NCBI GenBank assembly: GCA_948968885.1
Contig: CAREUR010000005.1
Location: forward strand, 1-56,954
Reading direction: 5' to 3'
Source of the DNA: an uncultured Eubacteriales bacterium
Lineage (GTDB): Bacteria; Bacillota; Clostridia; Oscillospirales; Acutalibacteraceae
Length of the DNA: 56,954 bases
Shown one piece after another: positions 1 to 8,674 of this stretch. The notes below the pieces were generated by a model, which saw only the letters and a list, made by a program, of their open reading frames with translations, was not told the DNA's origin and did not search any database. Each line of letters opens with the position of its first letter. Position 1 is the first letter of the stretch. A program made the position numbers and the translations under genes.

Positions 1-335
1 TGAAAATATAAAGTGATATGTTTGAAATTTTTCGACAAAAATCCCGAATTTTTGAGCTTTTATTAATGTGCCTTTTAAGAAAAATTTGATGTCTAAAAAT
101 TTTTATAAAACTTGCAGATATGAAATTTTGCAGCGTGGACCCGTTCGATATGTTTTTTAGTAAAAAACAGTTGATATCAAGGATTGTTTGTGAAATAATA
201 AAAATCAAGTTTTTTGCTAGTTTGTTTGTGAGTGACATTTAGCAGCTTGAGAATGCGGAGTAAATGGTTGCAAGCGGAGAAAAGACTATTAGCGTTGATT
301 ATTGCGGCGAAGTGTGAGGAGTTTTTATATTTAAT
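1..335. other. AT-rich spacer upstream of tRNA-Tyr, no gene seen
   Basis: I see no convincing gene here. A 66-codon open frame starting at 232 runs through the tRNA and has no family resemblance. The stretch is AT-rich, with a perfect 9-bp inverted repeat (151-159 with 161-169, one-base loop) of T and A runs. That could be a weak terminator remnant of a gene beyond the left edge. No clear sigma-A promoter with good spacing was found for the tRNA. Confidence 0.5.
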
Positions 336-420
336 GGGAGATTTCCAGAGCGGCCAAATGGGGCAGACTGTAAATCTGTTGTCTACGACTTCGGTGGTTC
401 GAATCCACCATCTCCCACCA
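336..420 (+). tRNA. tRNA-Tyr (anticodon GTA)
   Basis: The 85-nt sequence folds as a class II (long variable arm) tRNA. The 7-bp acceptor stem pairs GGGAGAT at 336-342 with ATCTCCC at 410-416, followed by discriminator A and an encoded CCA end at 418-420. The anticodon stem 363-367/375-379 encloses the loop CTGTAAA, giving anticodon GTA at 370-372. The T arm carries GGTTCGAATCC. The long variable arm together with GTA identifies tyrosine. Confidence 0.97.
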
Positions 421-443
421 GACGGAATTTGAAGGGATTATTT

Positions 444-1247
444 ATGAGGCTCAAAGTGTTGGAGGACAACAATACGTTCATTGACATGTATTATTTGGCG
501 GAACCTGGGGTAAGCTATTATATTGAAGATGGCGACGAAAAGGTATTGTTTGATTTAGGGTATTCTTCTGTTGCTATTGAAAACGCTAAAAAAATGGGCA
601 TTGATTTGAATGATATTAGGAAATTGGTTATATCTAATGGGTATGATGACCATACTGGCGGGCTAAGATGCTTTTTTGAAGAGCCAAGGGATATTGAATT
701 GATTGCTCATCCGGGATGTTTTGACTACAAAGAAGACGAGGAAGGCCTATATATCGGCAGTCCTTTGAGTGGGGGCGACCTTTCTAGGGTTTGCAAATTA
801 AATTTATCTAGAGGGTCGGTTCGGGTGAGTGAGCATATTACGTATTTGGGTGAGATCCCTGCTTTTAATGACTTTGAGCCTAGGCGTCTGATTGGCAAGA
901 GCATTGTTGACGGTGTAAAGATTGATGACACGGTAGATGATGACTCTGCGATAGCTTGCCGGGGCGATAAGGGCTTATTTGTTATTACAGGGTGCTCGCA
1001 CAGCGGAATTTGCAATATTCTTGAGTATGCTAAAAGGGTTTGTAACGATGACAGGATATATGGCGTTATTGGTGGGTTTCACTTGTTTGAGGCCGATGAG
1101 AGATTGGAGAAAACTATTGAATATTTGAAAGAAAACAATGTAAAATTGCTGTACCCTTGCCACTGCGTCTCTTTAAAAGCCAAGGTAGAGATGGCGAAAA
1201 AGTTGGACATTAACGAAGTCGGCGTGGGGCTAGAAATAAATATTTGA
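444..1247 (+). CDS. MBL-fold metallohydrolase-like protein (COG1237-like) with degenerate metal motif
   Basis: A 267-residue protein resembling the metallo-beta-lactamase-fold family related to dihydropterin-ribofuranosyl-aminobenzene phosphate synthase. Recognisable parts are DHTGGL (residues 69-74), a later TGCSHSGI block, GGFHLF, and a C-terminal PCHC. The first motif, normally HxHxDH inside SHGHYDHTGG, reads SNGYDDHTGG: two ligand histidines are replaced by Asn65 and Tyr67. Metal binding or catalysis may therefore be altered or lost. The start is the ATG at 444, seven bases after AAGGG; an in-frame TTG at 429 has no ribosome site. It lies 23 bp after tRNA-Tyr and stands alone. The substrate is unknown. 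Confidence 0.8.
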   Translation: MRLKVLEDNNTFIDMYYLAEPGVSYYIEDGDEKVLFDLGYSSVAIENAKKMGIDLNDIRKLVISNGYDDHTGGLRCFFEEPRDIELIAHPGCFDYKEDEEGLYIGSPLSGGDLSRVCKLNLSRGSVRVSEHITYLGEIPAFNDFEPRRLIGKSIVDGVKIDDTVDDDSAIACRGDKGLFVITGCSHSGICNILEYAKRVCNDDRIYGVIGGFHLFEADERLEKTIEYLKENNVKLLYPCHCVSLKAKVEMAKKLDINEVGVGLEINI

Positions 1248-1391
1248 AACAGGCTATTTTGGAGAATCAGTTTTTATTTTTTAAGGGCTGATTTTAATAT
1301 TTTTACACTGATGGGTGGTGTTACCGATGATTATTGCAAGGTTTTTAGTTGGCAGATGAAAAACAAAAAGATGTGAGATGATAGCTGCGAT

Positions 1392-2033
1392 ATGACTAAG
1401 AATTTTGAGATAAATCCGGATGAGATATACCCTGTGAGTGGCACTAGGTCGGTAACTTACGTTAAGCCGACTGTTACGAGGCCGAATATTATTGTGGGCG
1501 AGTTTACTTATTTTAGCGATGAGAATTTTGAAAGTCACGTTACGCACCATTATGATTTTAACGGCGACAAGCTTATCATCGGCAAATTTTGCCAGATTGC
1601 TGCGGGTGTGAATTTTATTATGAATGGCGCGAATCACCAGATGAATGCGGTTTCTACGTTTCCTTTTTATATTTTTAATGGCTGGCAGCAGGAGACTCCA
1701 CCGATGTTTGAGATGCCGCTTAAGGGCGACACTGTTGTGGGCAATGATGTTTGGATTGGCCAAAATGCGACGATTTTGCCTGGTGTGAGGATTGGAGATG
1801 GCGCGATTATTGGGGCGAACAGCACCGTGGGCTCTGATGTTGAGCCTTACACTATTGTTGCGGGGAATCCTGCGCGGGTTATTAGAAAGCGGTTTGACGA
1901 CGAGCTGATTGAGGTTTTGGAGGAAGTTAAGTGGTGGGATTTGCCGGTAGATGAGATTAATGAGCTGATTCCGATTTTGAGTTGCAGCGATTTAGAAAAA
2001 GTTAAACGCAAGCTGCGGGAGCTGATTAAATAG
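1392..2033 (+). CDS. CatB/Vat-type hexapeptide-repeat O-acetyltransferase
   Basis: A 213-residue left-handed beta-helix acetyltransferase of the xenobiotic acetyltransferase family, which moves acetyl from acetyl-CoA to hydroxyls of chloramphenicol or streptogramin A in known members. Visible features are the YFSDENF and HHYDFNGDKLIIGKFCQIA blocks, NHQ with the probable catalytic His82, and hexapeptide turns such as VGNDVWIGQNATILPGVRIGDG. The family end motif GNPARVIRKRF is also present. The length matches the usual 205-220 residues. It is a single gene, converging on the M14 peptidase gene. Whether it gives drug resistance or acts on a cellular substrate cannot be told from sequence. Confidence 0.88.
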   Translation: MTKNFEINPDEIYPVSGTRSVTYVKPTVTRPNIIVGEFTYFSDENFESHVTHHYDFNGDKLIIGKFCQIAAGVNFIMNGANHQMNAVSTFPFYIFNGWQQETPPMFEMPLKGDTVVGNDVWIGQNATILPGVRIGDGAIIGANSTVGSDVEPYTIVAGNPARVIRKRFDDELIEVLEEVKWWDLPVDEINELIPILSCSDLEKVKRKLRELIK

Positions 2034-2055
2034 CTCGATATCACAAGAGGCGGGG

Positions 2056-2943
2056 CTATATGGTGGCGCAATAGACCAGCATGTTTTTGAGCTTGGGGTA
2101 AATTTTGTTGATGTCGCTGAGCGGAAGGGGATTTTTGCCTTTGCCGATTTCTACGGTGAAGCCTGGTTTTGCGAATTTTTCTATAAACCAGTCTTTAAAC
2201 CCGCCGCCGACAGCTAATCCTTCCGGTTCAGACAGTGTGTATCCGCTTAAGGCTGCCATTTGCTGGCCCATGGTTTTAGAAGTTTCGGGCGTATTTTTGC
2301 CGTATTCCCAATAAATTTCCTCACCTTGGCTATGAAACGCTATGACATGCCGAAAGTTGATCTTTTTGCACAGGTTTACTAAGGCTTTTGTTTCGGGCTC
2401 GCTTTCTGGAAAGGGTCCGCCATATCGCGTTGGAGCGGGGCCGGTTATACCGTTTTTTTCTTCTAGGCTATGCAGCGCGTACCAATTCGCGTTGAAGTTG
2501 TGGTTTATGTCCACACCGCGGGCGTTTGCCTGCCAAGACGTGGCTGGCTTATTGTTCATGATCTCGTTGATGAGGGTTTCATAAGGGCCGGCAGTTTGCG
2601 CGCCGTTTATTGAAATCTCGACGCCATCGGGGTTAACGCAGGGGACTATCATTAGCCCGCGCTGGTTTAGGGTTTCTTTGATTTTAACACTGTTTATATC
2701 GCCGTTGTTATGATAAGCTTCGCTCATTTGCTCGGCAAAAATTAGAACAAGCAAGCTGGTTAGCCATTCCATCCCGTGAAAGGCAGCTGCAAAGAGGACT
2801 GGATTATTACTTGAACCAATTTTAAAGCAGCGAATTTCCCGCCCGCACAGGCTTTTTCCTATTGTGGCACATTCAGTAAAAGGATATTTTTGGCACAGGC
2901 CGTTTATAAAAGTCTCGCGCATTTTTGCGTCAAACCCAGTCAT
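2056..2943 (-). CDS. M14-family zinc carboxypeptidase
   Basis: A 295-residue protein with the M14 metallocarboxypeptidase signature. The zinc ligands are His56 and Glu59 in HGME and His204 in FHSQGEE; Arg142 in ARGVDINHNF binds the substrate carboxylate, and Glu266 in FTVEIGKG is the catalytic base. No signal peptide is seen, so it is probably cytoplasmic. The closest family types are gamma-D-glutamyl-diaminopimelate peptidases (MpaA/endopeptidase I), which trim cell-wall peptides, but the exact substrate is not shown. The start ATG at 2943 follows GAGGTGA. It lies downstream of rsmI on the same strand, separated by a terminator, so it probably has its own promoter. Confidence 0.88.
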   Translation of the reverse strand: MTGFDAKMRETFINGLCQKYPFTECATIGKSLCGREIRCFKIGSSNNPVLFAAAFHGMEWLTSLLVLIFAEQMSEAYHNNGDINSVKIKETLNQRGLMIVPCVNPDGVEISINGAQTAGPYETLINEIMNNKPATSWQANARGVDINHNFNANWYALHSLEEKNGITGPAPTRYGGPFPESEPETKALVNLCKKINFRHVIAFHSQGEEIYWEYGKNTPETSKTMGQQMAALSGYTLSEPEGLAVGGGFKDWFIEKFAKPGFTVEIGKGKNPLPLSDINKIYPKLKNMLVYCATI

Positions 2944-3013
2944 AATGTCACCTCATGTGGTATTTTTGGTTTAAAATATGGTATGATCGGCATGGCATAG
3001 GGGTTAATTTTGA

Positions 3014-3053
3014 AAAAAGTTTAGGTGACGTTGATGTAACGCCACCTTTTTAT
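3014..3053 (-). terminator. Terminator after rsmI operon
   Basis: Inverted repeat 3023-3032 with 3038-3047 (9 of 10 pairs, five-base loop). Read on the minus strand it is followed by AAAC and six T. It lies just past the rsmI stop codon and separates that operon from the M14 peptidase gene. Confidence 0.75.
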
Positions 3054-3081
3054 TGCATGATTTTTAAAAGCCGCATTTTTA

Positions 3082-3912
3082 CTAGAGTTTTAGGAGCTCT
3101 TTATAGATGTCGCCCTTTTTAAGGCCAGTATCTTTGGCGATTTGCCTTGCAGCTTCAGATATGGAAAGCCCACTTTCCAAAAGCGGTGCGGCCATTTTTA
3201 CGGCGTCTACAAGAGAAACAGCGCTGTCGGATTGTTTTGCACGATAGCCCTCGACAACCAGCACAAATTCGCCTTTTATCGGTTCGGCTTCGTACTTGTA
3301 TATAGCAGCTTTGAGGGTCGTTAGAGCCACCTCCTCGTGAATTTTTGTAAGCTCGCGGATGACCGAAATTCTGCGATCCCCTAAATTTTCATAAAGATCT
3401 TTCAACGTCTGAAGTAACTTGTGTGGGGCTTCGTAAAAAATCATCGTGCGAGGTTCCAGCTTTATCGCTTCAAGATGAGTGCGCCGACTTTTTTTGTTCA
3501 CGCTCAAGAATCCCTCAAAGGCGAATCTGCCAGTCGTCAGGCCGGAGACAGCCAGGGCAGAAACGCATGCGCACGGGCCCGGAATCACAGTGACATCGAT
3601 ATTTTTCGCATGGCATTGGGTAACCAACTCCTCACCCGGGTCAGAGATAGCCGGCAGACCGGCGTCGCTAACAAGAACGCAAGTCTCACCAGCCAAAATT
3701 CTGCCGACGATGTATAGCCCTTTTTGCCGCTTGTTGTGCTCAAAATAGCTAACCAGCGGCTTTTTTATCTCAAAATGATTCAACAACTTCAGTGTTACGC
3801 GGGTGTCCTCCGCCGCGATGAAATCTGCGTTTTTAAGGGCCTCCACCGCTCGAGGCGCTATATCGCCGAGGTTTCCTATGGGCGTCGCCACCAAAACCAA
3901 CTTTCCAATCAT
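3082..3912 (-). CDS. rsmI: 16S rRNA (cytidine-1402)-2'-O-methyltransferase
   Basis: A 276-residue SAM-dependent enzyme of the tetrapyrrole-methylase fold that 2'-O-methylates C1402 in the decoding centre of 16S rRNA. Diagnostic motifs are LVLVATPIGNLGDI at the N-terminus, AAEDTR, VLVSDAGLPAISDPG and VIPGPCA, followed by GFLSVNKKSRRTHL. The C-terminus carries the usual small helical extension. The start ATG at 3912 overlaps the trmN6-like stop by one base, so the two are translationally coupled. In Bacillus the equivalent gene (yabC) occupies the same relative place at the end of the holB cluster. Confidence 0.96.
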   Translation of the reverse strand: MIGKLVLVATPIGNLGDIAPRAVEALKNADFIAAEDTRVTLKLLNHFEIKKPLVSYFEHNKRQKGLYIVGRILAGETCVLVSDAGLPAISDPGEELVTQCHAKNIDVTVIPGPCACVSALAVSGLTTGRFAFEGFLSVNKKSRRTHLEAIKLEPRTMIFYEAPHKLLQTLKDLYENLGDRRISVIRELTKIHEEVALTTLKAAIYKYEAEPIKGEFVLVVEGYRAKQSDSAVSLVDAVKMAAPLLESGLSISEAARQIAKDTGLKKGDIYKELLKL

Positions 3913-4700
3913 TATTTTTCTCCGTAATATCTATAAATTTGCGTCATCTCGTCGGACAAATTCCCGCAGTCATCCTCAATGAACAGGGTCGGCAATGCAA
4001 TAAGCCCCGGCCGTGCGCCTTTTTTGCCTTCGATTAAAAAAAGTTTTGGTGCAGAATTTTTGCGCTGTTGCACGAGCCGCAATTTCTTTGGCTCTATTCC
4101 GGCGTTTTTCATAGATTCAATAACATCACAAAGGCGTTCCACTCGATGGCATAGGCAAAGTCGCCCCCAAAAATTCAGAAATTTCGCAGCGCATCTAGTA
4201 ACATCGTCAATAGTGCACTCGTGCTCATGCCGCGCAATCCGAATGCCGGCCTCAGAGTTAACGAGCCCGCTGCCAACGGCTTTGTACGGCGGATTGCAAA
4301 CCACCAAATCGCAGCTATGTGGCAAAATTTGTGAAATTTCATTTTTAATATCGGCGCAAATGACCTCAACTTTATCGCTAACACCGCTGATTTCGGCCGA
4401 TCGAGAAACCTGAGAGCACGCATTTTTTTGGATGTCTATTGCAAAAATTTTTTTAACCTCAGAGCCCAAGCTAAGCCAATATAATGGAATTGTACCGCAG
4501 CCAGTACCGATTTCTACTGCGATTTCATGCTTTTTAGGTATAGAAAAGTCCGCCAGAATAAAGGTATCGGTGCCAAAGGTGTGCGTCTTTGAAGTTATTA
4601 CCTTAATTTTTGAGGACAAGACTTCGACGGATTCCCCAGGCAACAGCAATTCTCGCTCTTTTTCTGTCAAATTTTCTAGGCGCAAGGCATCAACCCCCAA
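3912..4700 (-). CDS. tRNA1(Val) A37 N6-methyltransferase-like protein (TrmN6/YabB family)
   Basis: A class I SAM methyltransferase of COG4123. The SAM-binding glycine loop reads EIGTGCGTIPLYW, and the catalytic adenine-N6 motif NPPYK follows DLVVCNPPY. The N-terminal THTFGTDTFILADF block matches the family's substrate-side motif. The product is probably m6A37 in tRNA. The start is uncertain: TTG at 4700 gives 262 residues but has no good Shine-Dalgarno sequence, and a second TTG a few codons inside is possible. It sits between the ferredoxin gene and rsmI and overlaps rsmI by one base. Position and family match yabB of Bacillus. Confidence 0.88.
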   Translation of the reverse strand: MGVDALRLENLTEKERELLLPGESVEVLSSKIKVITSKTHTFGTDTFILADFSIPKKHEIAVEIGTGCGTIPLYWLSLGSEVKKIFAIDIQKNACSQVSRSAEISGVSDKVEVICADIKNEISQILPHSCDLVVCNPPYKAVGSGLVNSEAGIRIARHEHECTIDDVTRCAAKFLNFWGRLCLCHRVERLCDVIESMKNAGIEPKKLRLVQQRKNSAPKLFLIEGKKGARPGLIALPTLFIEDDCGNLSDEMTQIYRYYGEK

Positions 4701-4796
4701 GCTCTAAAGCGCAAAAACTCAAATTAAACGGGCATCAGCAGTCGCAAAAAGACTGGTGACACCCCACAAAGCTAGCAATATCAACAAATATGTAGA

Positions 4797-4967
4797 TCAC
4801 TCCGGATTGGGAGCGCCGACAGGGCACACACCAGCGCAAGTTCCACAACTTATGCATATTGCGGGGTCGATAACAAACTTGCCATCCCCAGCAGAAATGG
4901 CACCAACCGGACACTCAACCTCGCAAGCCCCGCAGGATATGCAATCATCGCTAATACAATAAGCCAT
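4797..4967 (-). CDS. 2[4Fe-4S] ferredoxin
   Basis: A 56-residue clostridial-type ferredoxin. Two CxxCxxCxxxCP clusters (Cys9, 12, 15, 19 and Cys38, 41, 44, 48) ligate two [4Fe-4S] centres used as a low-potential electron carrier. The start ATG at 4967 is preceded by AGGAGGTG; an upstream in-frame start at 5009 would place that ribosome site inside the gene. It lies between ricT and trmN6, where Bacillus has yabA. RicT complexes carry Fe-S clusters, so a functional link is conceivable but is only inference. Confidence 0.95.
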   Translation of the reverse strand: MAYCISDDCISCGACEVECPVGAISAGDGKFVIDPAICISCGTCAGVCPVGAPNPE

Positions 4968-5039
4968 TTGCCCAACACCTCCTAACGCAGTCAAAATAAA
5001 GTTTATCACGTTTCGCAGAATTCCGCAAATATCGCGAGT

Positions 5040-5903
5040 TTATTCTAAATTTTTAAGCTCATCGAGCTCCTTTTTATTGACCTTAATCTCGGCATCTTTG
5101 ACAATCTTGACGTCACGCAGATTGTAGCAAACAGGTGCAGCCTCGGGTGCTGAATCCATGCGGATTTTCAAAACTCCGGTTAAAAGATTCTGCTCCACAA
5201 CCGTCCCGCGGCCCTTAGGGGTATCAACAATCGCGCCAGGCTTGGGGGCCTTTTTTAGCAGATCCTGATAAGCGGCTTGCTCGAACTTTAAGCAGCACAT
5301 GAGCCGGCCGCACGTGCCAGAAATTTTAACCGGATTCAGTGAAAGCCCTTGCTCTTTGGCCATTTTTATCGAAACAGGCTGAAATTCGTCTAAAAAAGTA
5401 GAGCAGCAAAAAGGTTTGCCGCAGATCCCAAGCCCGCCGAGCGACTTAGCTTCATTCCGAACGCCGACCTGACGCAGTTCGATGCGAGCTTTAAAAATTC
5501 CAGCCAGCTCTTTAACCAAATTGCGAAAATCCACGCGCGCCTCTGCAGTGAAGTAAAACACGATTTTGTGGCCATCAAAAGTATATTCCACGCCGATGAG
5601 CTTCATGTTTAGGCGATGCTTTTTGATCTTTTCGCTACAAATTTTTGCCGCGCGAGCCTCTTTTTCTTTTAGCCGTTTCAAGCGTTCAAAGTCCTTAAAT
5701 TCGGCCTTCCTCAGCACTTTGGTTAAGCCTTTTAAAACTTGTTTATCCGAAAAATTTTTTTTGATGATGGCAACCCGGCCGCAGTCGGAGCCCGCAGCGG
5801 TTTCGACAATAACCAGGTCGTTGATTTTAACTTTTTGATTATTCGGCAAAAAATAGTGGACTTTCCCCACATCTTTAAACCGGACACCAACAATTTCGGC
5901 CAT
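5040..5903 (-). CDS. ricT: PSP1-domain protein RicT (YaaT family)
   Basis: A 287-residue member of the RicT/YaaT family. In Bacillus subtilis it forms a complex with RicA and RicF that carries [4Fe-4S] clusters and promotes RNase Y-dependent mRNA maturation. The PSP1 C-terminal core is clear: YTFDGHKIVFYFTAEARVDF, ELRQVGVRNEAKSLGGLG, then the cysteine-rich ICGKPFCCSTF and SGTCGRLMCCLKFE segments that supply cluster ligands. The start ATG at 5903 follows a GAGGAAAAA ribosome site. It is downstream of holB with a 21-bp gap, as in Bacillus. No RicA or RicF gene is in the window. Confidence 0.93.
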   Translation of the reverse strand: MAEIVGVRFKDVGKVHYFLPNNQKVKINDLVIVETAAGSDCGRVAIIKKNFSDKQVLKGLTKVLRKAEFKDFERLKRLKEKEARAAKICSEKIKKHRLNMKLIGVEYTFDGHKIVFYFTAEARVDFRNLVKELAGIFKARIELRQVGVRNEAKSLGGLGICGKPFCCSTFLDEFQPVSIKMAKEQGLSLNPVKISGTCGRLMCCLKFEQAAYQDLLKKAPKPGAIVDTPKGRGTVVEQNLLTGVLKIRMDSAPEAAPVCYNLRDVKIVKDAEIKVNKKELDELKNLE

Positions 5904-5924
5904 TTTTTCCTCCTCAAAAATTTT

Positions 5925-6944
5925 TTACAAAGCGTTAGCTGCAATCTGAAACATCTTCGAGCAAAAATCCGTCGACAAAATCTGCATGTTAACGTTCCTC
6001 TCAACGTAACTTCTGGTTTGAGCTACAACATCGATCAAGCGCAACAGCTGCGCGGTAGAAAGCTTTTCTGCTAATATTTTAGCACATCCAGAATTTTCTG
6101 CAATAGAAAAATCCACCGACAAGACCAGAGCGTCGCGAAGCAAATCCGACAAAAACTTCAACACGAAGATGAAGCCCTTTTTATTCTCCAAAACTTGCGC
6201 AACTACCGTCAACAAGTCAAACTCGTTCATCGAAGCAAGGCTAAACGCCAATTTTTCGGCAAGTTCGGCGGATTTATCGTGCCCATCAGATGTAACTAAG
6301 TCGATTGCCAAGCCGATATTACCCTTAGCGACCTCAAAAATGCTCCTTAAATGCTCAGCAGGACGATCCGGGAAGTTCTTTACAAGATAGGCTTGCAGCT
6401 CAGCAGAAGAGACCGGACTCAAAGAAAACAGCTGAACCCGCGAACGAATGGTAGCGAGCACGTTAAAGGCGGACTCGCAAGTGAGGATGAACATGACGTT
6501 TTTAGGGGGCTCCTCCAGGATTTTCAAAAGAGCATTTTGCGCCGGAACTCCCATATTGTCAACGTCGGTGAATATGTAAACCTTCGTAAAAGCCTCGTTG
6601 GCGGCCACATAAGTGTCTGTACGGACGTCCCGAATAGTCGCGATGCTGTAAGTCTGAGAGATGCCAGATTTCTCCGGCAAAATGACATCCGGGTGAATCC
6701 CTTTCTCGGCCTTCTTGCAATTAGGGCAAACCCCACAAGGCGCGCCATTTTCACGGTGACTACACACCGCGGCCTGAGCAATAATCTTAGCAAGCGTCTT
6801 CTTGCCAAGCCCAGCAGCGCCATCCAGCATAATCGCATGAGCAATTTTGTTGTGCAGAAAAAGCGTCTGAAGTTGAGAAATTACCGCCCGATTCCCAATA
6901 AAACTGCTAAAATCCATAAAAATACATCCCGAGTTTTTGTCCAT
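5925..6944 (-). CDS. holB: DNA polymerase III subunit delta'
   Basis: A 339-residue clamp-loader subunit. The AAA+ N-terminus has the P-loop GAAGLGKKT (residues 42-50), four zinc-ligand cysteines (Cys61, 70, 73, 76) and the sensor segment EEPPKNVMFILT. The SRC motif is reduced to SRV, as in many delta' proteins that do not hydrolyse ATP. With delta and tau it loads the beta clamp on DNA. The start ATG at 6944 directly follows the darA stop, with AGAAGG overlapping the end of darA. Confidence 0.94.
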   Translation of the reverse strand: MDKNSGCIFMDFSSFIGNRAVISQLQTLFLHNKIAHAIMLDGAAGLGKKTLAKIIAQAAVCSHRENGAPCGVCPNCKKAEKGIHPDVILPEKSGISQTYSIATIRDVRTDTYVAANEAFTKVYIFTDVDNMGVPAQNALLKILEEPPKNVMFILTCESAFNVLATIRSRVQLFSLSPVSSAELQAYLVKNFPDRPAEHLRSIFEVAKGNIGLAIDLVTSDGHDKSAELAEKLAFSLASMNEFDLLTVVAQVLENKKGFIFVLKFLSDLLRDALVLSVDFSIAENSGCAKILAEKLSTAQLLRLIDVVAQTRSYVERNVNMQILSTDFCSKMFQIAANAL

Positions 6945-7268
6945 CTAAACCTTCTTAAAGTCCTCGACATTTAGCACAAATATCGTTGCGCCGCCAATCG
7001 TTATCTCAAAAGGAATAGCGCTATAAGTGTCAACCTCCAGGGGAGTCGCGCTTGGAACGCTCTGTTTGCGCTTTTTGCTTTTACTTTTGATAATCTTGAT
7101 AACCTCGTCAACGCGGCCGTCATCGACACCGGTGATAAAAGTAGTGTTGCCGACCTTCAGAAATCCGCCAGTTGTCGAGAGTTTCGTCACCAAAAAGCCG
7201 TTATTAGTAAGCGCATTTGAGACGGCGTTAGCGTCGTCGCTGTTGATTATAGCAAGAATTAGCTTCAT
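6945..7268 (-). CDS. darA: Cyclic-di-AMP receptor DarA (PII-like)
   Basis: A 107-residue PII-like protein matching DarA/PstA (YaaQ): it opens MKLILAIINSDDA, has the long T-loop TTGGFLKVGNTTFITGVDD, and ends in ATIFVLNVEDF. Family members are trimers that bind c-di-AMP between subunits; the downstream output is unresolved. The ATG at 7268 follows GGGGTGA by five bases and is preferred to the GTG at 7277, which overlaps that ribosome site. It sits directly upstream of holB. Bacillus has yaaR between them; here it is absent. Confidence 0.93.
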   Translation of the reverse strand: MKLILAIINSDDANAVSNALTNNGFLVTKLSTTGGFLKVGNTTFITGVDDGRVDEVIKIIKSKSKKRKQSVPSATPLEVDTYSAIPFEITIGGATIFVLNVEDFKKV

Positions 7269-7297
7269 CGCAGTCACCCCAAAAGAAGTTTATGGAC

Positions 7298-8632
7298 TCA
7301 TTTTATCACATCTATAAAAAAAATGCCATAGCGTAGCAAATTTTTGACGGAAATTTCAGTTATCAGCTCGCCCGGTACTAGTATTGGGATGCCAGGAGGG
7401 CAGGGGCAAACGGTGCCAGCGCTGACTCGTCCAATGGCGTCGCAAGAATTGATGCGCTCCGAAGGGCTAAACAAAGCCGAATGCAAAGACTTTTTAACAA
7501 TAGGCAATTCAAAGGCTGGGCATCTGACGGGAAGTGCGTCCCCTGCCGGTTGCAGATTTTTAATAGCCATCGCCAATTGATCAAAATCCTTCGTCGAATT
7601 CATCGGCGTTGCAATAAACATGACTCTTTCTGTGGTGGAGAGTTCAGGTTCGATGCCGTTTTGCCGAAAATATTTTGCAGCAGAATCGCCAGAAATCCCG
7701 ATTTTAGCGACATTTAAAGTTAACCGAACGGGATCAACGTTTACACAGTCGTCCAGGATTCCCTTTTGATCCGCGATTTCTTTGATTTTTGAGATTTCTT
7801 TCTGCAGCGCAAAAAATGCAGCCTTGCCGTTGCTGCAAAGCCAGCTCTGACAAACGTCGAGCGAGGCCATTATGGGGTAGGAGGGGCTCGTAGAGCCAAA
7901 GATGGACATCGCAGCCCGAGCGTAAGGGGCAAATTTTGCGTCCGCAATGTGCAAAAGCGCGCCACCAGTCAAAACCGGCAACGTTTTATGCGCAGAATCC
8001 GCAACCAAATCAGCTCCGAGCGTAATTGGGTGGATATCTTTTGGCAAAAATTTGAGGTGAGCTCCGTGGGCGTTGTCTACCAGCAGCGGGACGTTGTGCC
8101 TTTTGCAGACCTTAAAAATGCTCGCAATATCTGCAATATGGCCAAAATAGTCCGGGCTGGTTATGTATACACAGGCAATGTCGGGCTCTTGCGCAAGGAT
8201 GCTTTCGATGTCTGCAGGCTCCACTTGCAAAAAAAGTCCGGAATGCTCATCAACTTTAGGCATGACCCAGCGTACGTCCGCGTTTAAAAGGGCCATCGTG
8301 TTCACGGCGCTTTTGTGAATCATCCGCGAGGCAACGACCTTTCCGCCGCACGGCAAAGCCAACTTTAGCATGGTTTGAATGCATAAAGTGCATCCGCCGG
8401 CCGAAAAGAGCGTCTGCTGCGTGCCGTAAAGGCCAGACATACGGTCTTCTGCTTTTTTGATAGCGCCAGAAGCTTCATAAAGGCTGTCTGTATCGGGAAG
8501 CTCGGTGAAGTCCAGGTCAAAAAAGTTGAAAACCCGTATCGTTTCAGAGTTCTTGTGACCTGGCGTATGAAATGAGGCTCGGTGCAAGTCGGCATGCGTT
8601 TTCAATGCGGTGTAGAGGGGAGTTTCTGCCAT
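7298..8632 (-). CDS. Orn/Lys/Arg decarboxylase family protein (YaaO-like)
   Basis: A 444-residue PLP enzyme of the fold type I basic amino-acid decarboxylase group, shorter than the inducible SpeF/CadA forms. Key features are FHTPGHK near the N-terminus, LFSAGGCTLCIQ, VDNAHGAH (PLP-ring aspartate) and the Schiff-base Lys216 in DSAHKTLPV. A C-terminal PCPPGIPILVPGE block is typical of the group. The substrate (arginine, lysine or ornithine) cannot be fixed from sequence. The start ATG at 8632 follows AAGGAG. In Bacillus yaaO is followed by tmk; here darA follows directly, after 29 bp. Confidence 0.9.
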   Translation of the reverse strand: MAETPLYTALKTHADLHRASFHTPGHKNSETIRVFNFFDLDFTELPDTDSLYEASGAIKKAEDRMSGLYGTQQTLFSAGGCTLCIQTMLKLALPCGGKVVASRMIHKSAVNTMALLNADVRWVMPKVDEHSGLFLQVEPADIESILAQEPDIACVYITSPDYFGHIADIASIFKVCKRHNVPLLVDNAHGAHLKFLPKDIHPITLGADLVADSAHKTLPVLTGGALLHIADAKFAPYARAAMSIFGSTSPSYPIMASLDVCQSWLCSNGKAAFFALQKEISKIKEIADQKGILDDCVNVDPVRLTLNVAKIGISGDSAAKYFRQNGIEPELSTTERVMFIATPMNSTKDFDQLAMAIKNLQPAGDALPVRCPAFELPIVKKSLHSALFSPSERINSCDAIGRVSAGTVCPCPPGIPILVPGELITEISVKNLLRYGIFFIDVIK

Positions 8633-8674
8633 TTAAAGGCTCCTTTTCGCAATAAATATAGCTTCAGAGGATAT

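Noticed and set aside
232..432. 66-codon open frame at the left end
   Set aside because: It runs through the whole tRNA-Tyr gene and has no ribosome site or family resemblance.
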